NCBI RefSeq assembly: GCF_024345205.1
Contig: NZ_BROC01000006.1
Span: 62,001-126,000, forward strand
Origin: Lapidilactobacillus luobeiensis
Lineage (GTDB): Bacteria > Bacillota > Bacilli > Lactobacillales > Lactobacillaceae
Length of the DNA stretch: 64,000 nt
Direction of reading: 5' to 3'
How positions within the stretch are numbered: position 1 is the first letter of the stretch; each line of letters opens with the position of its first letter. Shown piece after piece: positions 1 to 8,693 of this stretch. Under the pieces are notes generated by a model, which worked only from the letters and a program-made list of their open reading frames with translations, was not told the origin of the DNA and did not search any database. The position numbers were made by a program, and so were the translations under genes.

Positions 1-2
1 GT

Positions 3-287
3 TTCAGTTTCGTCCCTGGACTGTTTGCAAGCCATATACGTCCGGGACGCCATGCTCATGAGTTAAAAATTGACCCACAGTATTACTCAGACATCATATT
101 TCGAGGAAAAAGCTTTGAAATACGTAATAATGACCGTGACTTTCGTGTGGGTGACGTATTAGTTTTAAAAGAGTATGTAAATGGGCATTATACCGGAAAA
201 GAATTAAGGGCCATAGTCACTTACATGACTGATTACGCACAGCAGAAAGGTTATGTAGTTATGGCAATCGAAAGAATGGGTTATTGA
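3..287 (+). CDS. DUF3850 (ASCH-like) phage protein, 5' partial
   Basis: The reading frame is open from the left window edge to a TGA at 285-287, so the start is not visible. From about position 57 it reads HELKIDPQYYSDIIFRGKSF followed by EIRNNDRDFRVGDVL, which is the DUF3850 signature, a small ASCH/PUA-like domain expected to bind RNA and common in early regions of phages of Gram-positive bacteria. The first 18 codons do not look like this family and may be an N-terminal extension or read-through of a preceding gene. The stop overlaps the TTG start of the RusA gene (284), which fits one early operon. Function in the phage is unknown. Confidence 0.75.
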   Translation, partial: FSFVPGLFASHIRPGRHAHELKIDPQYYSDIIFRGKSFEIRNNDRDFRVGDVLVLKEYVNGHYTGKELRAIVTYMTDYAQQKGYVVMAIERMGY

Positions 288-692
288 AAATAATTATATA
301 CGGTGAGCCAGTTGCCCAAAGTCGGCCAAGATTTGCTAGAACTAAATATGGCGTACGCACTTATACTGATTCGAAGGTTGCTGATTATCGGGAGCAAGTA
401 CAGTTTCAGGCGCTTAACCAGTACAAGGATGAGCCAATGACTGGAGCTTTACGAGGTAGATATTACTATTTATAGATATTTACCTAAAAGTGGCTCTAAG
501 GCTCTTAAATTAAGACGACTTAACGGGGATGACCGGCCAACTGTTAAACCAGATATTGATAATTACTTTAAGGCAGTCACTGATGCAGTTAAAGGCATTC
601 TCTGGGTCGACGATAACCAGATTGTGGAGAGCTTTATTTCAAAATATTATTCTGATGATCCAAGGGTCGAGTTGGAAATAACACAAATTTAG
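284..692 (+). pseudogene. rusA: RusA-type Holliday junction resolvase, frameshifted
   Basis: RusA resolves Holliday junctions and branched DNA before packaging. The 5' part starts at TTG 284 with MKIIIYGEPVAQSRPRF, the usual RusA N-terminus, and stops at 475. The other half continues in the +1 frame from about 447: EVDITIYRYLPKS, then KPDIDNYFKAVTDAVKGILW and DDNQIVE, including the Asp residues of the RusA active site, ending at TAG 690-692. Removing one T from the TTT at 448-450 restores one frame of about 135 codons, the normal family length. This is either a genuine inactivating insertion or a homopolymer sequencing error; nothing suggests programmed shifting. Confidence 0.8.
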
Positions 693-697
693 GCAAC

Positions 698-721
698 AAA
701 AAAGCCCGCTGCTAGCGGACT
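698..721 (-). terminator. minus-facing hairpin before the late regulator
   Basis: A stem CCGCT/AGCGG with further G-C and A-T pairs is followed, read on the minus strand, by a run of six T. It would stop antisense transcription entering from the right. It lies in the 78-base gap before the ArpU gene. Confidence 0.4.
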
Positions 722-770
722 CCTTATGAATGATTACGACACAATTATTATAGCATAAGGGGCTGAAAAG

Positions 771-1187
771 TTGGGCTTATTACCAGAAATTGATGTGCGG
801 GCCAGTAGAGAGATGGCTCGGGATTTGTTATCTCAATATCCACGGCTGACTCGTATTGCTGGGGTTAGGCTGATAGACTTGCAGTCACCAACTATTGATG
901 GCATGCCAAAAATACAGCAATATGGCAATCGTATCGAAAATAAGATGGTCGAGCATATTGACGCCGTTACGATTATTGATAACATTCAACAGGCAATGCA
1001 AATCTTACGACCGACAAGTTATTGGGTATTATATTATTCTTATTTTGTCGAGGTGCCGCTAACCTATGAAGCAATCGCCGGCAAGTTAGTTGGCTATAGT
1101 GGGCAAACAATTGATTATTTGAAGAAACGGGCTTTATTAGAGTTTGCTGAAGCATATCCCGGTGAGGAATTACTTGTCTTCGAGTGA
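771..1187 (+). CDS. ArpU-family late transcription regulator
   Basis: 138 residues from TTG 771, preceded by AAGGGG at 758-763. The protein is a small basic/helical regulator of the ArpU/RinA-like class found directly upstream of terminase in phages of lactobacilli and enterococci; these activate or extend transcription into the packaging and lysis genes. The C-terminal part (LTYEAIAGKLVGYSGQTIDY, about residues 97-116) is the sigma-70 region 4-like helix-turn-helix, with the typical LTYEEIA... recognition pattern. It is the last early gene before the non-coding block and terminase, as expected. No operator can be assigned from the sequence. Confidence 0.8.
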   Translation: MGLLPEIDVRASREMARDLLSQYPRLTRIAGVRLIDLQSPTIDGMPKIQQYGNRIENKMVEHIDAVTIIDNIQQAMQILRPTSYWVLYYSYFVEVPLTYEAIAGKLVGYSGQTIDYLKKRALLEFAEAYPGEELLVFE

Positions 1188-1273
1188 ACTCGGCGATTTG
1201 TCTGGATGAGTCTGAAACGTTCCGTGATCGTACCGCTCTGGGGACGCTTTTAGCTGTTATATTGATATTATGA
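1184..1273 (+). CDS. possible 29-residue peptide coupled to the ArpU gene
   Basis: A GTG at 1184 overlaps the ArpU stop (GTGA), giving a 29-codon frame that begins MNSAICLDESETFRDR and ends in a hydrophobic tail LLAVILIL, stop at 1271-1273. The overlap suggests translational coupling, but there is no separate ribosome site and no family match is recognised. It could equally be chance in a non-coding block. Confidence 0.3.
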   Translation: MNSAICLDESETFRDRTALGTLLAVILIL

Positions 1274-1621
1274 TAATTACGGATTGGTGATATCGGCGTG
1301 GAGCAACTGCGGATGAATATCGAAAAGGCGTCAATTATGGCGACGAAAGTGGACTCGGATTAAAACCTTCGGCCACATTGTAACTGATCAGTGCTTATTT
1401 TTGAATCTTGCATGATTCAGGTGGCGTGACCGGTCTTCTAGATGAGGTTCAACTCCTCAGCACGCCATTGCTGTGCACCTCCAATACTGATGTTTTGCGA
1501 CTAACTCCTTTAAATAGTAATTTTCCCTACCAAATCTTTCATAATTGCACAGCAAACAATCCTCGTTACCCAACAGTCATGTAGCGGGGATATACATATA
1601 ATAAATTTAAGGGATGATCGT
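1188..1621 (+). other. non-coding block upstream of terminase (candidate cos/pac region)
   Basis: Apart from the doubtful 29-codon frame, about 430 bases hold no convincing gene; all three frames are short. Position between the late regulator and terminase is where cohesive-end or pac sequences of related siphoviruses usually lie. The block contains the tRNA-arm-like hairpin at 1422-1467 and ends in an A/T-rich stretch before the next gene. No cos site can be proven from one lysogenic sequence. Confidence 0.35.
1422..1467 (+). other. tRNA acceptor/T-arm-like hairpin
   Basis: TGGCGTG (1422-1428) can pair perfectly with CACGCCA (1461-1467). Inside, TGAGG (1443-1447) pairs with CCTCA (1455-1459) around a seven-base TTCAACT loop that fits the T-loop consensus. 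The space for D and anticodon arms is only 14 bases, so it is not a tRNA. It may be a tRNA-like mini-helix, a protein-binding palindrome for packaging, or chance. A diverged copy lies at 30189-30240. Confidence 0.45.
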
Positions 1622-1834
1622 GTGGATAAAAAAGAAGTATTAAAGATGACTAAATTTGATATGGCTGGATTAGTACCAAATGATGAGTCTGCACAAAGTA
1701 TCAGAATGCTAAGTCGACTGTTCAGCGAGTCTGTTAATCAGTATATTGTTGATGGATATGATCGCGTTGAAGCAGTAAAAATGGCACAGGCCTTATTTTC
1801 AGCAGTATTTAAGCCAGATAAGTTAGGAAAGTAG
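1622..1834 (+). CDS. unknown 70-residue protein, cargo cassette gene 1
   Basis: Starts at GTG 1622. No family is recognised. The protein is helical and mildly acidic, with a C-terminal stretch (DGYDRVEAVKMAQALFSAVF) that looks amphipathic. It is inserted between the late regulator and terminase, a place where morons are common, and is separated from the next gene by about 75 A/T-rich bases containing the inverted repeat AGTAA/TTACT. Together with the 270-residue gene behind it and a strong terminator, it forms a closed unit not needed for virion assembly. A defence, exclusion or regulatory role is only a guess. Confidence 0.6.
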   Translation: MDKKEVLKMTKFDMAGLVPNDESAQSIRMLSRLFSESVNQYIVDGYDRVEAVKMAQALFSAVFKPDKLGK

Positions 1835-1911
1835 AAACCGTCACACCCTATATTGATATTTTAGTAATAAGTGTTACTTTAATTATAAAAATATATTATG
1901 GGGTGACACGA

Positions 1912-2724
1912 ATGGACAAAAAGGCATTGAAAGCAATGGTTGAACATCCTGAGTATCTGATGAATTCGGAGCGTGTAGGGCTAAAACAGCGCATACAGAA
2001 ACAGACGATAACAAAAGATGAGATAAAAGATGCAACCATTGAAACTGCAAAGTCTCAAGGGAGGAGTATAGTGTCTCATATTGTTGATATGAATATCGGG
2101 GATATTCTGTTAGATGTAATTGAAACAGGTGACAGACTTAAATCTAATTTGGATGATGCGAAAAAAGCGGCTCTGATAAGCGAATACTTACAAAAAGTCG
2201 ATAATCAAGAACAGGGACTATTAAAGCTTGCTGATCTGATAACAGATCCATACGGTTTAAGTATTTATTCCAAAATAACTGCACTATTAAGCGATTCTCC
2301 ATTTGATGATGACTTGATTTCAATACTTTCGGAGTATTTAGCTAAGTTGTCTAATGAACAAAACTTAGGTGAAGCATTTTCAAAGAGCAAGACTATCTTA
2401 AACTTGATAGATAAAGTTTCACCACTTGCATTAATTGTGTTGAAAAATTACCGTTCGTGGCCAATTATTCCAAGCCCACAGAATTCTATTTCAATCGGTG
2501 GAGTGGTACAGGGCGATAATAGTGCTTTGGTTGCAAAGAGTTTTAGTACGATTTCAGTACTTCAAAATGTAGAAGAAAGTTCTATTCAGATGGCGATTCT
2601 TGATTTGCAAGTTAACGGTATGGCCCAGTTTGTTCAAGGCATTAATCAGTTGAACAATCGACAGATGTATATGGAAAGACCCACAGAAACTGGTTTTATG
2701 GTTGCGGATGCGATTAATTCTTGA
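1912..2724 (+). CDS. unknown 270-residue protein, cargo cassette gene 2
   Basis: ATG 1912 is preferred over the GTG at 1903 because GGGGTG lies just upstream at the right distance. The protein is soluble, largely helical in the first 190 residues, with a more polar/beta segment about residues 180-215 (SISIGGVVQGDNSALVAKSF) and an amphipathic C-terminus rich in N and Q. No transmembrane segment and no catalytic motif is visible; no known family is recognised. It is followed at once by an intrinsic terminator, so it ends a separate transcription unit ahead of the terminase operon. Best read as a prophage cargo gene of unknown function. Confidence 0.65.
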   Translation: MDKKALKAMVEHPEYLMNSERVGLKQRIQKQTITKDEIKDATIETAKSQGRSIVSHIVDMNIGDILLDVIETGDRLKSNLDDAKKAALISEYLQKVDNQEQGLLKLADLITDPYGLSIYSKITALLSDSPFDDDLISILSEYLAKLSNEQNLGEAFSKSKTILNLIDKVSPLALIVLKNYRSWPIIPSPQNSISIGGVVQGDNSALVAKSFSTISVLQNVEESSIQMAILDLQVNGMAQFVQGINQLNNRQMYMERPTETGFMVADAINS

Positions 2725-2726
2725 TG

Positions 2727-2752
2727 AAAAAGACGCTTAGGCGTCTTTTTTT
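2727..2752 (+). terminator. intrinsic terminator after cargo cassette
   Basis: A ten-pair stem AAAAAGACGC/GCGTCTTTTT with a TTAG loop and a T run. It is followed by ATACCC, the first instance of the junction motif that recurs through this prophage. Confidence 0.85.
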
Positions 2753-2783
2753 ATACCCGAATTTAGGAAAGGAGGTGGTGTCA

Positions 2784-2894
2784 TTGGCAATGAGGATTCA
2801 TTCGAAGTTTGGGTACTGCACACCTGAGGAAACCAAAATGGATGCAAGACTCGAAAAATGGCTTAAAGATGAAAAAGCCAAAAAGAAAAAATAG
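2784..2894 (+). CDS. small basic phage protein upstream of terS
   Basis: A 36-codon frame begins at TTG 2784 (or the ATG two codons on, 2790) with an excellent ribosome site, AAAGGAGG, at 2768-2775. The product starts MAMRIHSKFGYCTPEETKMD and ends in a lysine-rich tail. It is the first gene of the packaging operon, 38 bases before terS. Function unknown; the strong ribosome site argues that it is real. Confidence 0.55.
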   Translation: MAMRIHSKFGYCTPEETKMDARLEKWLKDEKAKKKK

Positions 2895-2932
2895 TCATCC
2901 TAATTATTGATCAGGAGGTGTGGTGATATGTA

Positions 2933-3751
2933 ATGAAGCAGACTAATCAAGAGGCTGCTGAGAAAGATTATCTTGCTGGGATGAAGTATAAAGACATCGC
3001 AGCTAAATATGATGTTTCCATTAATACGGTAAAGTCCTGGAAGACCAGGTACAATTGGCAGCGAGTCTCAAACAGAAAGAATGCACCACCTAAAAAGAGA
3101 GTGCACACAAAACTAAAAAAGGGTGCACACAAAGTTGTGTCTGAAGTTGTCAACGAGTTGGCTGCTAATGAGGAACTAACCGAGAAACAAAAACTATTCT
3201 GTTTGCTTTATTTACAGAGGTTCAATGCTACTTGGGCGTATCGAAAGGCCTATCAATGTGATTACGATTCAGCTCGAACAAATGGGGCAAGGATGCTTGC
3301 AAATGCTAACATTCAAAAGCAATTGTCAATTCTTAAAGAGCAACAACAATCTGGTCTGTATTTAACCGCCGATAATATTTTGCGTGAGTATGCTAAACAA
3401 GCGTTTGCCAGCCTTGATGATGTGCTTGATTATCGGGTTCATAAAGAGATGGTCATGGATATGGATGGCGTGCCCTTCCTTGATACTGATGACAATCCTG
3501 TTATTCGCCATGTTTCCGATATCTACCTTAAGCCTAGTGATGAGGTTGATTGGTCGCTGATTCAGGATATTCACACGGGTAAGGATGGCTTGGTCGTTAA
3601 GCTTTATGACAAGCAAAAGGCCATGAAAGAATTACTTGACCGCCTGCCTGAACCTGATATTGATGATGATAGCCAAGACGATTTCTTAGAGGCAATTGAT
3701 AAGAGTATGGATAAGGTTTGGGGGGATAAACATGAAGCTAAAGATTCGTAA
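2933..3751 (+). CDS. terS: terminase small subunit
   Basis: 272 residues from ATG 2933, with AGGAGGTG upstream. The N-terminal 45 residues carry a homeodomain-like helix-turn-helix ([20 protein letters not shown], about 17-36), as in phBC6A51-type TerS. A basic linker leads to the Terminase_2 core beginning near residue 82 ([20 protein letters not shown]). TerS recognises the phage packaging site and loads the large subunit. The acidic C-terminus ([17 protein letters not shown]) probably contacts TerL. The gene overlaps terL by 20 bases, implying translational coupling. Confidence 0.9.
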   Translation: MKQTNQEAAEKDYLAGMKYKDIAAKYDVSINTVKSWKTRYNWQRVSNRKNAPPKKRVHTKLKKGAHKVVSEVVNELAANEELTEKQKLFCLLYLQRFNATWAYRKAYQCDYDSARTNGARMLANANIQKQLSILKEQQQSGLYLTADNILREYAKQAFASLDDVLDYRVHKEMVMDMDGVPFLDTDDNPVIRHVSDIYLKPSDEVDWSLIQDIHTGKDGLVVKLYDKQKAMKELLDRLPEPDIDDDSQDDFLEAIDKSMDKVWGDKHEAKDS

Positions 3752-5018
3752 AACATCATTTCACTTTGCACCTTTCTCCAAGAAACAAATGCAGGTTCTG
3801 ACTTGGTGGCGTTGGAAAGGCACTAAAGATAAAGAAGCAATCATATGCGACGGTTCAGTGCGTGCCGGTAAAACGGTTATTATGTCACTGTCTTATGTGC
3901 TTTGGAGCATGATCATGTTTAACAATCAGCAGTTTGGTATTGCTGGCAAAACAATTGGTTCATTGAGACGTAATGTTATTCGACCATTGAAAACAATGCT
4001 GGAGAGTCGCGGATATTCGGTACACGATGCTCGGACCGATAACATGCTGATCATTCGCAAAGGTAAAAAGACTAATTATTACTTCTTGTTCGGCGGTAAA
4101 GATGAATCCAGTCAGGACCTAGTTCAGGGTATAACCTTGGCCGGGTTCTTTTTTGATGAAGTTGCTTTGATGCCACAGTCGTTTGTTAACCAGGCAACAG
4201 CTCGTTGTTCGGTAGAGGGTTCAAAACTTTGGTTTAACTGCAACCCGGCAGGCCCTTATCATTGGTTTAAACAAGAATGGATTGACAAGTTAGAGCAGAA
4301 ACATGCGCTACAAATCCATTTCACGATGAGAGATAATCCATCCCTATCAGATGCTATTAGAGCACGATATGAGCGCATGTACTCAGGGGTGTTCTATCAG
4401 CGATACATTCTAGGTATGTGGGTGTTATCGGAGGGTATCATCTACGACAACTTCGACGAAGAACTCATGGTTGAGGACTTACCAGCTAACGCTCAACTTG
4501 AAAAGTATTATGTTTCTGTGGACTATGGGACACTTAATCCCACAGTCTTTTTATTATGGGGAAAATTGGGGGACACATGGTACTGCACCAAGGAGTTTTA
4601 CTATTCAGGCCGTGAGTCATCCCGACAGTGGACAGATGAGCAATATGTTGACGCCATGGATAAATTTGTCGGGACGCTCAAGCCAACACTCATCGTTGAC
4701 CCGTCAGCAGCATCGTTTATTACGTTGCTACGATCACGTGGCTATAAGGTTATGAAGGCTAATAATGATGTGCTCGATGGTATCAGAGCTACCCAGTCAG
4801 CAATGAATACCGGCAAGATTAAGTTTTCGAGCACGCTCAAGCATCTTTTCGCAGAGTTTTCGTCCTATATTTGGGATGCAAAGGCCGAGGAACGTGGCGA
4901 AGACAAGCCAGTTAAGGAACACGACCACACTATGGATGCAATGCGTTATTTCGTTTATATGGTGATTTATCGTAATCCAGTAGCAAAAATCAAGAAGCGG
5001 CCAAGCTGGCTGCATTAA
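3732..5018 (+). CDS. terL: terminase large subunit
   Basis: ATG 3732 is chosen because GGGGGGATAA precedes it; the product is then 428 residues, normal for PBSX/SPP1-like TerL. The ATPase half shows a Walker A-like GSVRAGKT (residues 41-48) and Walker [10 protein letters not shown]. The nuclease half has the RNase H-type acidic residues in [20 protein letters not shown] and [11 protein letters not shown]. It translocates DNA into the prohead and cuts the concatemer, docking on the portal encoded next. No lesions are seen. Confidence 0.95.
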   Translation: MKLKIRKTSFHFAPFSKKQMQVLTWWRWKGTKDKEAIICDGSVRAGKTVIMSLSYVLWSMIMFNNQQFGIAGKTIGSLRRNVIRPLKTMLESRGYSVHDARTDNMLIIRKGKKTNYYFLFGGKDESSQDLVQGITLAGFFFDEVALMPQSFVNQATARCSVEGSKLWFNCNPAGPYHWFKQEWIDKLEQKHALQIHFTMRDNPSLSDAIRARYERMYSGVFYQRYILGMWVLSEGIIYDNFDEELMVEDLPANAQLEKYYVSVDYGTLNPTVFLLWGKLGDTWYCTKEFYYSGRESSRQWTDEQYVDAMDKFVGTLKPTLIVDPSAASFITLLRSRGYKVMKANNDVLDGIRATQSAMNTGKIKFSSTLKHLFAEFSSYIWDAKAEERGEDKPVKEHDHTMDAMRYFVYMVIYRNPVAKIKKRPSWLH

Positions 5019-5034
5019 TGGAAGGGGTGATAAA

Positions 5035-6504
5035 TTGGGAGTTGCAATTGATAGAGAGCTTGCAGGTGATATCAATAATCCAAGCTTTGAAGTTATTAAC
5101 TTTGCTATTGATCAGCGTAAGAATGACATCCCTCGGTTAGACCGATTGTTTAACTATTACAATGGCAAACAGCCGCTTAAGCCTGACGGTAATAACTTGC
5201 GTGTTGGTGCTGCTAACGGCAAGGAACCAAATGTCATGGTCAATCACGCTAAATATGTAACTGATATGGTCGTTGGCTTTACTACGGGTAATCCGATTAG
5301 CATTTCAGCAGCTAAAGGTAAAGATATCCAGCCAATCGATGATGTATTGCAGCGGATGGATATTAACAAGCATGATGCGGAAATGGAAAAGGATTTGTCA
5401 GTCTTTGGTGAAGCCTATGAACTTGTTTATCTGTCAAAGCTTACAGAGACCGAAACTGATGAACGCATCGAAAAAATTGACCCACGTGGCATTGTGCTTG
5501 TGACTGACGATACTGCCGAGAAGAACCCTCTTTTTGGCATTCACTTTCAGGAGAAGTTTGACTTGAAGGGTAACCAGAATGGCTTTTTGATTACTGTTTA
5601 CACCGAAAAGTACATTATTAAATATCGTACTGAATCCGGAACTAATTTAAGCACGTCAAACCTAAAGAGTCCACCCAAGGTAAAGGAACATTATTTTGGG
5701 GATGTCCCAGTGATCGAGTATCGAAATAACGAGGAACGTCAAGGCGATTTTGAGCAATCAATCAAGATTATGGATGCATATAACGTTTTGCAGAGTGATC
5801 GCCTTGCCGACAAAGAGAACTTTGTTAATGCATTGCTGGTCATTTATGGTTTTACGGTTGACGAAATAAACGAGAATGAGGCTAACAAGGGTATTTTGGA
5901 GGCTCCTGCTCGTGGGACTGCTAGTGATGGAGGCGGATACGTTGAATGGTTGACCAAGACCTTCAATGAATCAGAGATTGATATTCTATCGAAATCAATC
6001 GAGAACGACATTCATAAATCGACTTACGTCCCAAACATGAACGACGAGAACTTTATGGGAAATGTCAGCGGGGAAGCCATGAAGTATAAGCTTTTTGGTC
6101 TGTTGCAGTTGCTTGTTACTAAGGAGCGTTACCTAGTTAGTGGAATCAGGCGGCGGCTTAAGTTGCTGCAAAACATCATGCTGATCAAGAGTGAACCAGT
6201 TGACGTTGATGGGGCAGATATCCATATCATCCCTAATATCCCAGTCAATATGACCGACGTGATCAATAACATCAAGAATGCGGATGGATTTGTTCCTCAA
6301 CCAGTCACGTTGAGTTGGCTAACTAACACGACTTACTCAACTGCAGACATGATCAAGATGTTAGACAGTGAGGCTGACAAGAAAGCTAAACGTGCGGCTG
6401 ATGCCATGGGTACCATGACCACATCAAACTTTGACAAAGAAGGAGGCAACGATAATGATTCAAGTGGTTCTGCATCACGAGGGCGACCTGACGACGCCGA
6501 TTGA
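5035..6504 (+). CDS. portal protein (SPP1 gp6-like)
   Basis: 489 residues from TTG 5035, with GAAGGGGTGAT upstream. Sequence features match the SPP1-type portal family: an N-terminal stretch with NYYNGKQPL, the MVVGFTTGNPI motif near residue 80, and a C-terminal helical part (GNVSGEAMKYKLFGLLQLLV) followed by an acidic, disordered tail. The portal is the dodecameric ring at the capsid vertex through which TerL pumps DNA. The 3' end overlaps the protease gene by 50 bases. A diverged copy of the portal C-terminal region is at 30674-30922. Confidence 0.95.
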   Translation: MGVAIDRELAGDINNPSFEVINFAIDQRKNDIPRLDRLFNYYNGKQPLKPDGNNLRVGAANGKEPNVMVNHAKYVTDMVVGFTTGNPISISAAKGKDIQPIDDVLQRMDINKHDAEMEKDLSVFGEAYELVYLSKLTETETDERIEKIDPRGIVLVTDDTAEKNPLFGIHFQEKFDLKGNQNGFLITVYTEKYIIKYRTESGTNLSTSNLKSPPKVKEHYFGDVPVIEYRNNEERQGDFEQSIKIMDAYNVLQSDRLADKENFVNALLVIYGFTVDEINENEANKGILEAPARGTASDGGGYVEWLTKTFNESEIDILSKSIENDIHKSTYVPNMNDENFMGNVSGEAMKYKLFGLLQLLVTKERYLVSGIRRRLKLLQNIMLIKSEPVDVDGADIHIIPNIPVNMTDVINNIKNADGFVPQPVTLSWLTNTTYSTADMIKMLDSEADKKAKRAADAMGTMTTSNFDKEGGNDNDSSGSASRGRPDDAD

Positions 6505-6772
6505 CGGCTATCGAATTTATGGCCACGCTAATTATGCTGAGAAAGGTCAAGATATTGTGTGCGCTGCGGTGTCTGTTTTATCAGTGACGATTACTGACGA
6601 GCTGGAAGCTCCAATCATTGAGTCGCACTCTGACAATACACTGGGAGTAACTCAATTCAAGGATTGTCCCGAAAATCGTGTATTAATCAACGCATTAGAA
6701 CACGGTTTACGCTCAATCCAGCGAGATTACGGTGGTTTTATCGCGGTTAACGATGCTACAGGCGGTTGGTGA
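6455..6772 (+). CDS. Prp-type cysteine protease
   Basis: 105 residues from ATG 6455, preceded by AAGGAGG inside the portal gene. It matches the Prp (ribosomal processing cysteine protease) family: GHANYAEKGQDIVCAAVSVL holds the catalytic His (about 24) and Cys (about 36) at the standard spacing. Cellular Prp trims the N-terminus of ribosomal protein L27 after a LNLQFF-type motif. Here it sits in a head operon, and two structural proteins, the scaffold (9298) and major tail protein (13126), begin with close versions of that motif (LDLQRFA). The inferred role is virion-protein maturation rather than L27 processing. Confidence 0.85.
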   Translation: MIQVVLHHEGDLTTPIDGYRIYGHANYAEKGQDIVCAAVSVLSVTITDELEAPIIESHSDNTLGVTQFKDCPENRVLINALEHGLRSIQRDYGGFIAVNDATGGW

Positions 6773-6777
6773 TGTAA

Positions 6778-8511
6778 TTGGCAGCCAAAAAGGACAGCCT
6801 CGGATACTGGGAGCGTCGAGCAATTGAACAGGACTCAGATATGCATAAGGCCCTTAATAAGCCGGAGCAAGTCATAAACAAGGCACATCTAGCAGCGTCG
6901 AATTGGTTAACCGACCAGGTCAATCAAATTTATCGACGCTATTTTAGTGCACCCGCTATGACTGAGGCTCAAGCCAAAAAGATTCTGAGCAGCACTGTAT
7001 CAGATTCTGAAATGCTTCAATTGATTCAGCTGGTCAAAGATACAAAGTCCAAGGCGGTTAAAAAGCAGCTGCAGCAATTTATCAGTGCTTATGCCGCCAA
7101 AGCCCGTATTACGCAGCTGGAATTACTTAAGTCCAAGGCGGAGATTGTTTCCAAGCAAGTAGCTCAGGTTGAACAAGACCAAATGGATAAGTTCTTCATC
7201 CCTCAAATTCAGCAGGCGTATGATCAAGCAGCTGTCGAAGCAGTGATTGGTCAGACTACTCATGATGTGCAGTTGCATTATCCTGATGCAGTTCCTAACA
7301 TCCCCACCATTGACGAACAAACGCCGACTGTTGAATTTATCGACCCTAAGACTAATGAGACTGTTAAAACAGTTGAACTCGTCCCAGACAAGCCAATAAC
7401 TGAGTTTAAACGTATGTCGACTAGCCAAGTTGATAAAGTAATGCGGATGAACTGGAAGGGTAGCAATTACTCAAAACGTATCTGGAAGAACACTGATTTG
7501 CTTGCTGATCAGCTCAAGGAGTTGTTTACGGCCAGGGAAATGTCAGGAATGTCCGAACGAGATATGGCTAAAGCGTTGCAGGAACGATTTGAGGTCTCAA
7601 TGTTTAATGCACGACGCTTAATCAGAACCGAAGCAGCTTTCGTCAGCAATCAGGCACGGCTAATGGGATGGCGAGAGAACGGGGTTAAATCTTATGTATT
7701 GAATGCCGTTCTTGATGAGCGGACATCAAAGATTTGTCGCTTAAAGGATGGCAAACACTTTCCAATTGAAGATGCTGTCTGTGATGGACCCGATGGGAAT
7801 TATCCACCGTTTCATAGCTTCTGCAGAACTGTTGCTGTAGCATATTTTGGTAAAGACACCTTTGTAGGCCAGCATTTGGTCAATAACCCAATCGGACACT
7901 CATTCGAGATGCCAGCTGGAACGACGTATCAGCAGTGGGAGAAAGCTCTGATCAACAAGTATGGCGGTCGAGATAATTACGACCGATTGCTTGCTGAAAA
8001 GCAATCTGAGACTGAAGATAGGGCATTATTTGACCAATATACACCAATACTTGGGGATGACATGACTAAAGACTTCCAAGCGTGGCAAGATCTGAGGTAT
8101 AATGGTGGCAGAGATTGGCAGTTGACGAAGCTTGACTATCAGCGCAAGGAAAGGCTATTGAACAATTCTGATTTAAGATTGCCCAATGCTGACGGCGCGA
8201 CTATCGATAATCGAAAATTCACCGAGTATTTATTTAATGAGAATAGTAAGTCTGGCTATCCAAAAGGCAAAATTATTTCTGAACGCTTCGGATATAGCAA
8301 AGACAACTATTTATCCTTTAAGAAAGAAATTCTCAAACGAAGTAAGAGCTATCCGGCGAAATGTAGAGGTACAAATAAATATGGCGATTCATACGAGCAA
8401 AAAATGATTTTTTATACACCCAAAGGTAAACCTTATAACCTTGTTGCGGGATGGTTAGTAGATGGAAATCAAACAAAATTAACAACAATAATGATTAAGG
8501 AGGTCAAGTGA
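6778..8511 (+). CDS. minor head protein with C-terminal DUF6883-like toxin domain
   Basis: 577 residues from TTG 6778. Residues about 1-390 are the SPP1 gp7/Mu F head morphogenesis domain, with RTEAAFVSNQARLMGW and the closing cysteine block ICRLKDGKHF...CDGPDG...FHSFCRTV. After a linker rich in D and R the last 115 residues (from DLRLPNADGATID, about 468) resemble DUF6883: KFTEYLFNENSKSGYPKGK, YEQKMIFYTPKGKPYN, VAGWLV. DUF6883 is a small C-terminal domain of polymorphic toxins, and the next gene encodes the matching DUF4926-type immunity protein. The virion thus seems to carry an effector on an internal head protein. The domain's enzymatic activity is unknown. Confidence 0.85.
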   Translation: MAAKKDSLGYWERRAIEQDSDMHKALNKPEQVINKAHLAASNWLTDQVNQIYRRYFSAPAMTEAQAKKILSSTVSDSEMLQLIQLVKDTKSKAVKKQLQQFISAYAAKARITQLELLKSKAEIVSKQVAQVEQDQMDKFFIPQIQQAYDQAAVEAVIGQTTHDVQLHYPDAVPNIPTIDEQTPTVEFIDPKTNETVKTVELVPDKPITEFKRMSTSQVDKVMRMNWKGSNYSKRIWKNTDLLADQLKELFTAREMSGMSERDMAKALQERFEVSMFNARRLIRTEAAFVSNQARLMGWRENGVKSYVLNAVLDERTSKICRLKDGKHFPIEDAVCDGPDGNYPPFHSFCRTVAVAYFGKDTFVGQHLVNNPIGHSFEMPAGTTYQQWEKALINKYGGRDNYDRLLAEKQSETEDRALFDQYTPILGDDMTKDFQAWQDLRYNGGRDWQLTKLDYQRKERLLNNSDLRLPNADGATIDNRKFTEYLFNENSKSGYPKGKIISERFGYSKDNYLSFKKEILKRSKSYPAKCRGTNKYGDSYEQKMIFYTPKGKPYNLVAGWLVDGNQTKLTTIMIKEVK

Positions 8512-8693
8512 TGCAAGTCAATGAATATGACGGAGTATTATTGAAAGATGGACGCGAAGCTATTATAATCGAAAAATTCGATGATACGCATTTCATGGTC
8601 GATGCAGCACAGACTGCCGAAGAGTGGGGAATCATTGACATTACAATTGATGATATACAAAAAGTAACAACCAGATCCAGTGCAACTAAATAG
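8511..8693 (+). CDS. DUF4926-like immunity protein
   Basis: 60 residues from ATG 8511, overlapping the toxin-gene stop by one base; AAGGAGG lies upstream. The sequence YDGVLLKDGREAIIIEKFDD and the closing ITIDDI fit DUF4926, a small beta-barrel domain repeatedly found as the neighbour of DUF6883 and assumed to be its immunity protein. The tight coupling would protect the lysogen and the producing cell while heads are built. A paralogue follows the second DUF6883 fragment at 36200. Confidence 0.8.
   Translation: MQVNEYDGVLLKDGREAIIIEKFDDTHFMVDAAQTAEEWGIIDITIDDIQKVTTRSSATK

Noticed and set aside
1199-1216. Hammerhead-ribozyme-like string CTGGATGAGTCTGAAAC
   Set aside because: The core needs CTGANGA; here an extra G interrupts it, and no stem II/III arrangement or cleavage site could be fitted.
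1422-1467. A genuine tRNA gene
   Set aside because: Only acceptor- and T-arm-like parts exist; there is no room for D and anticodon arms.
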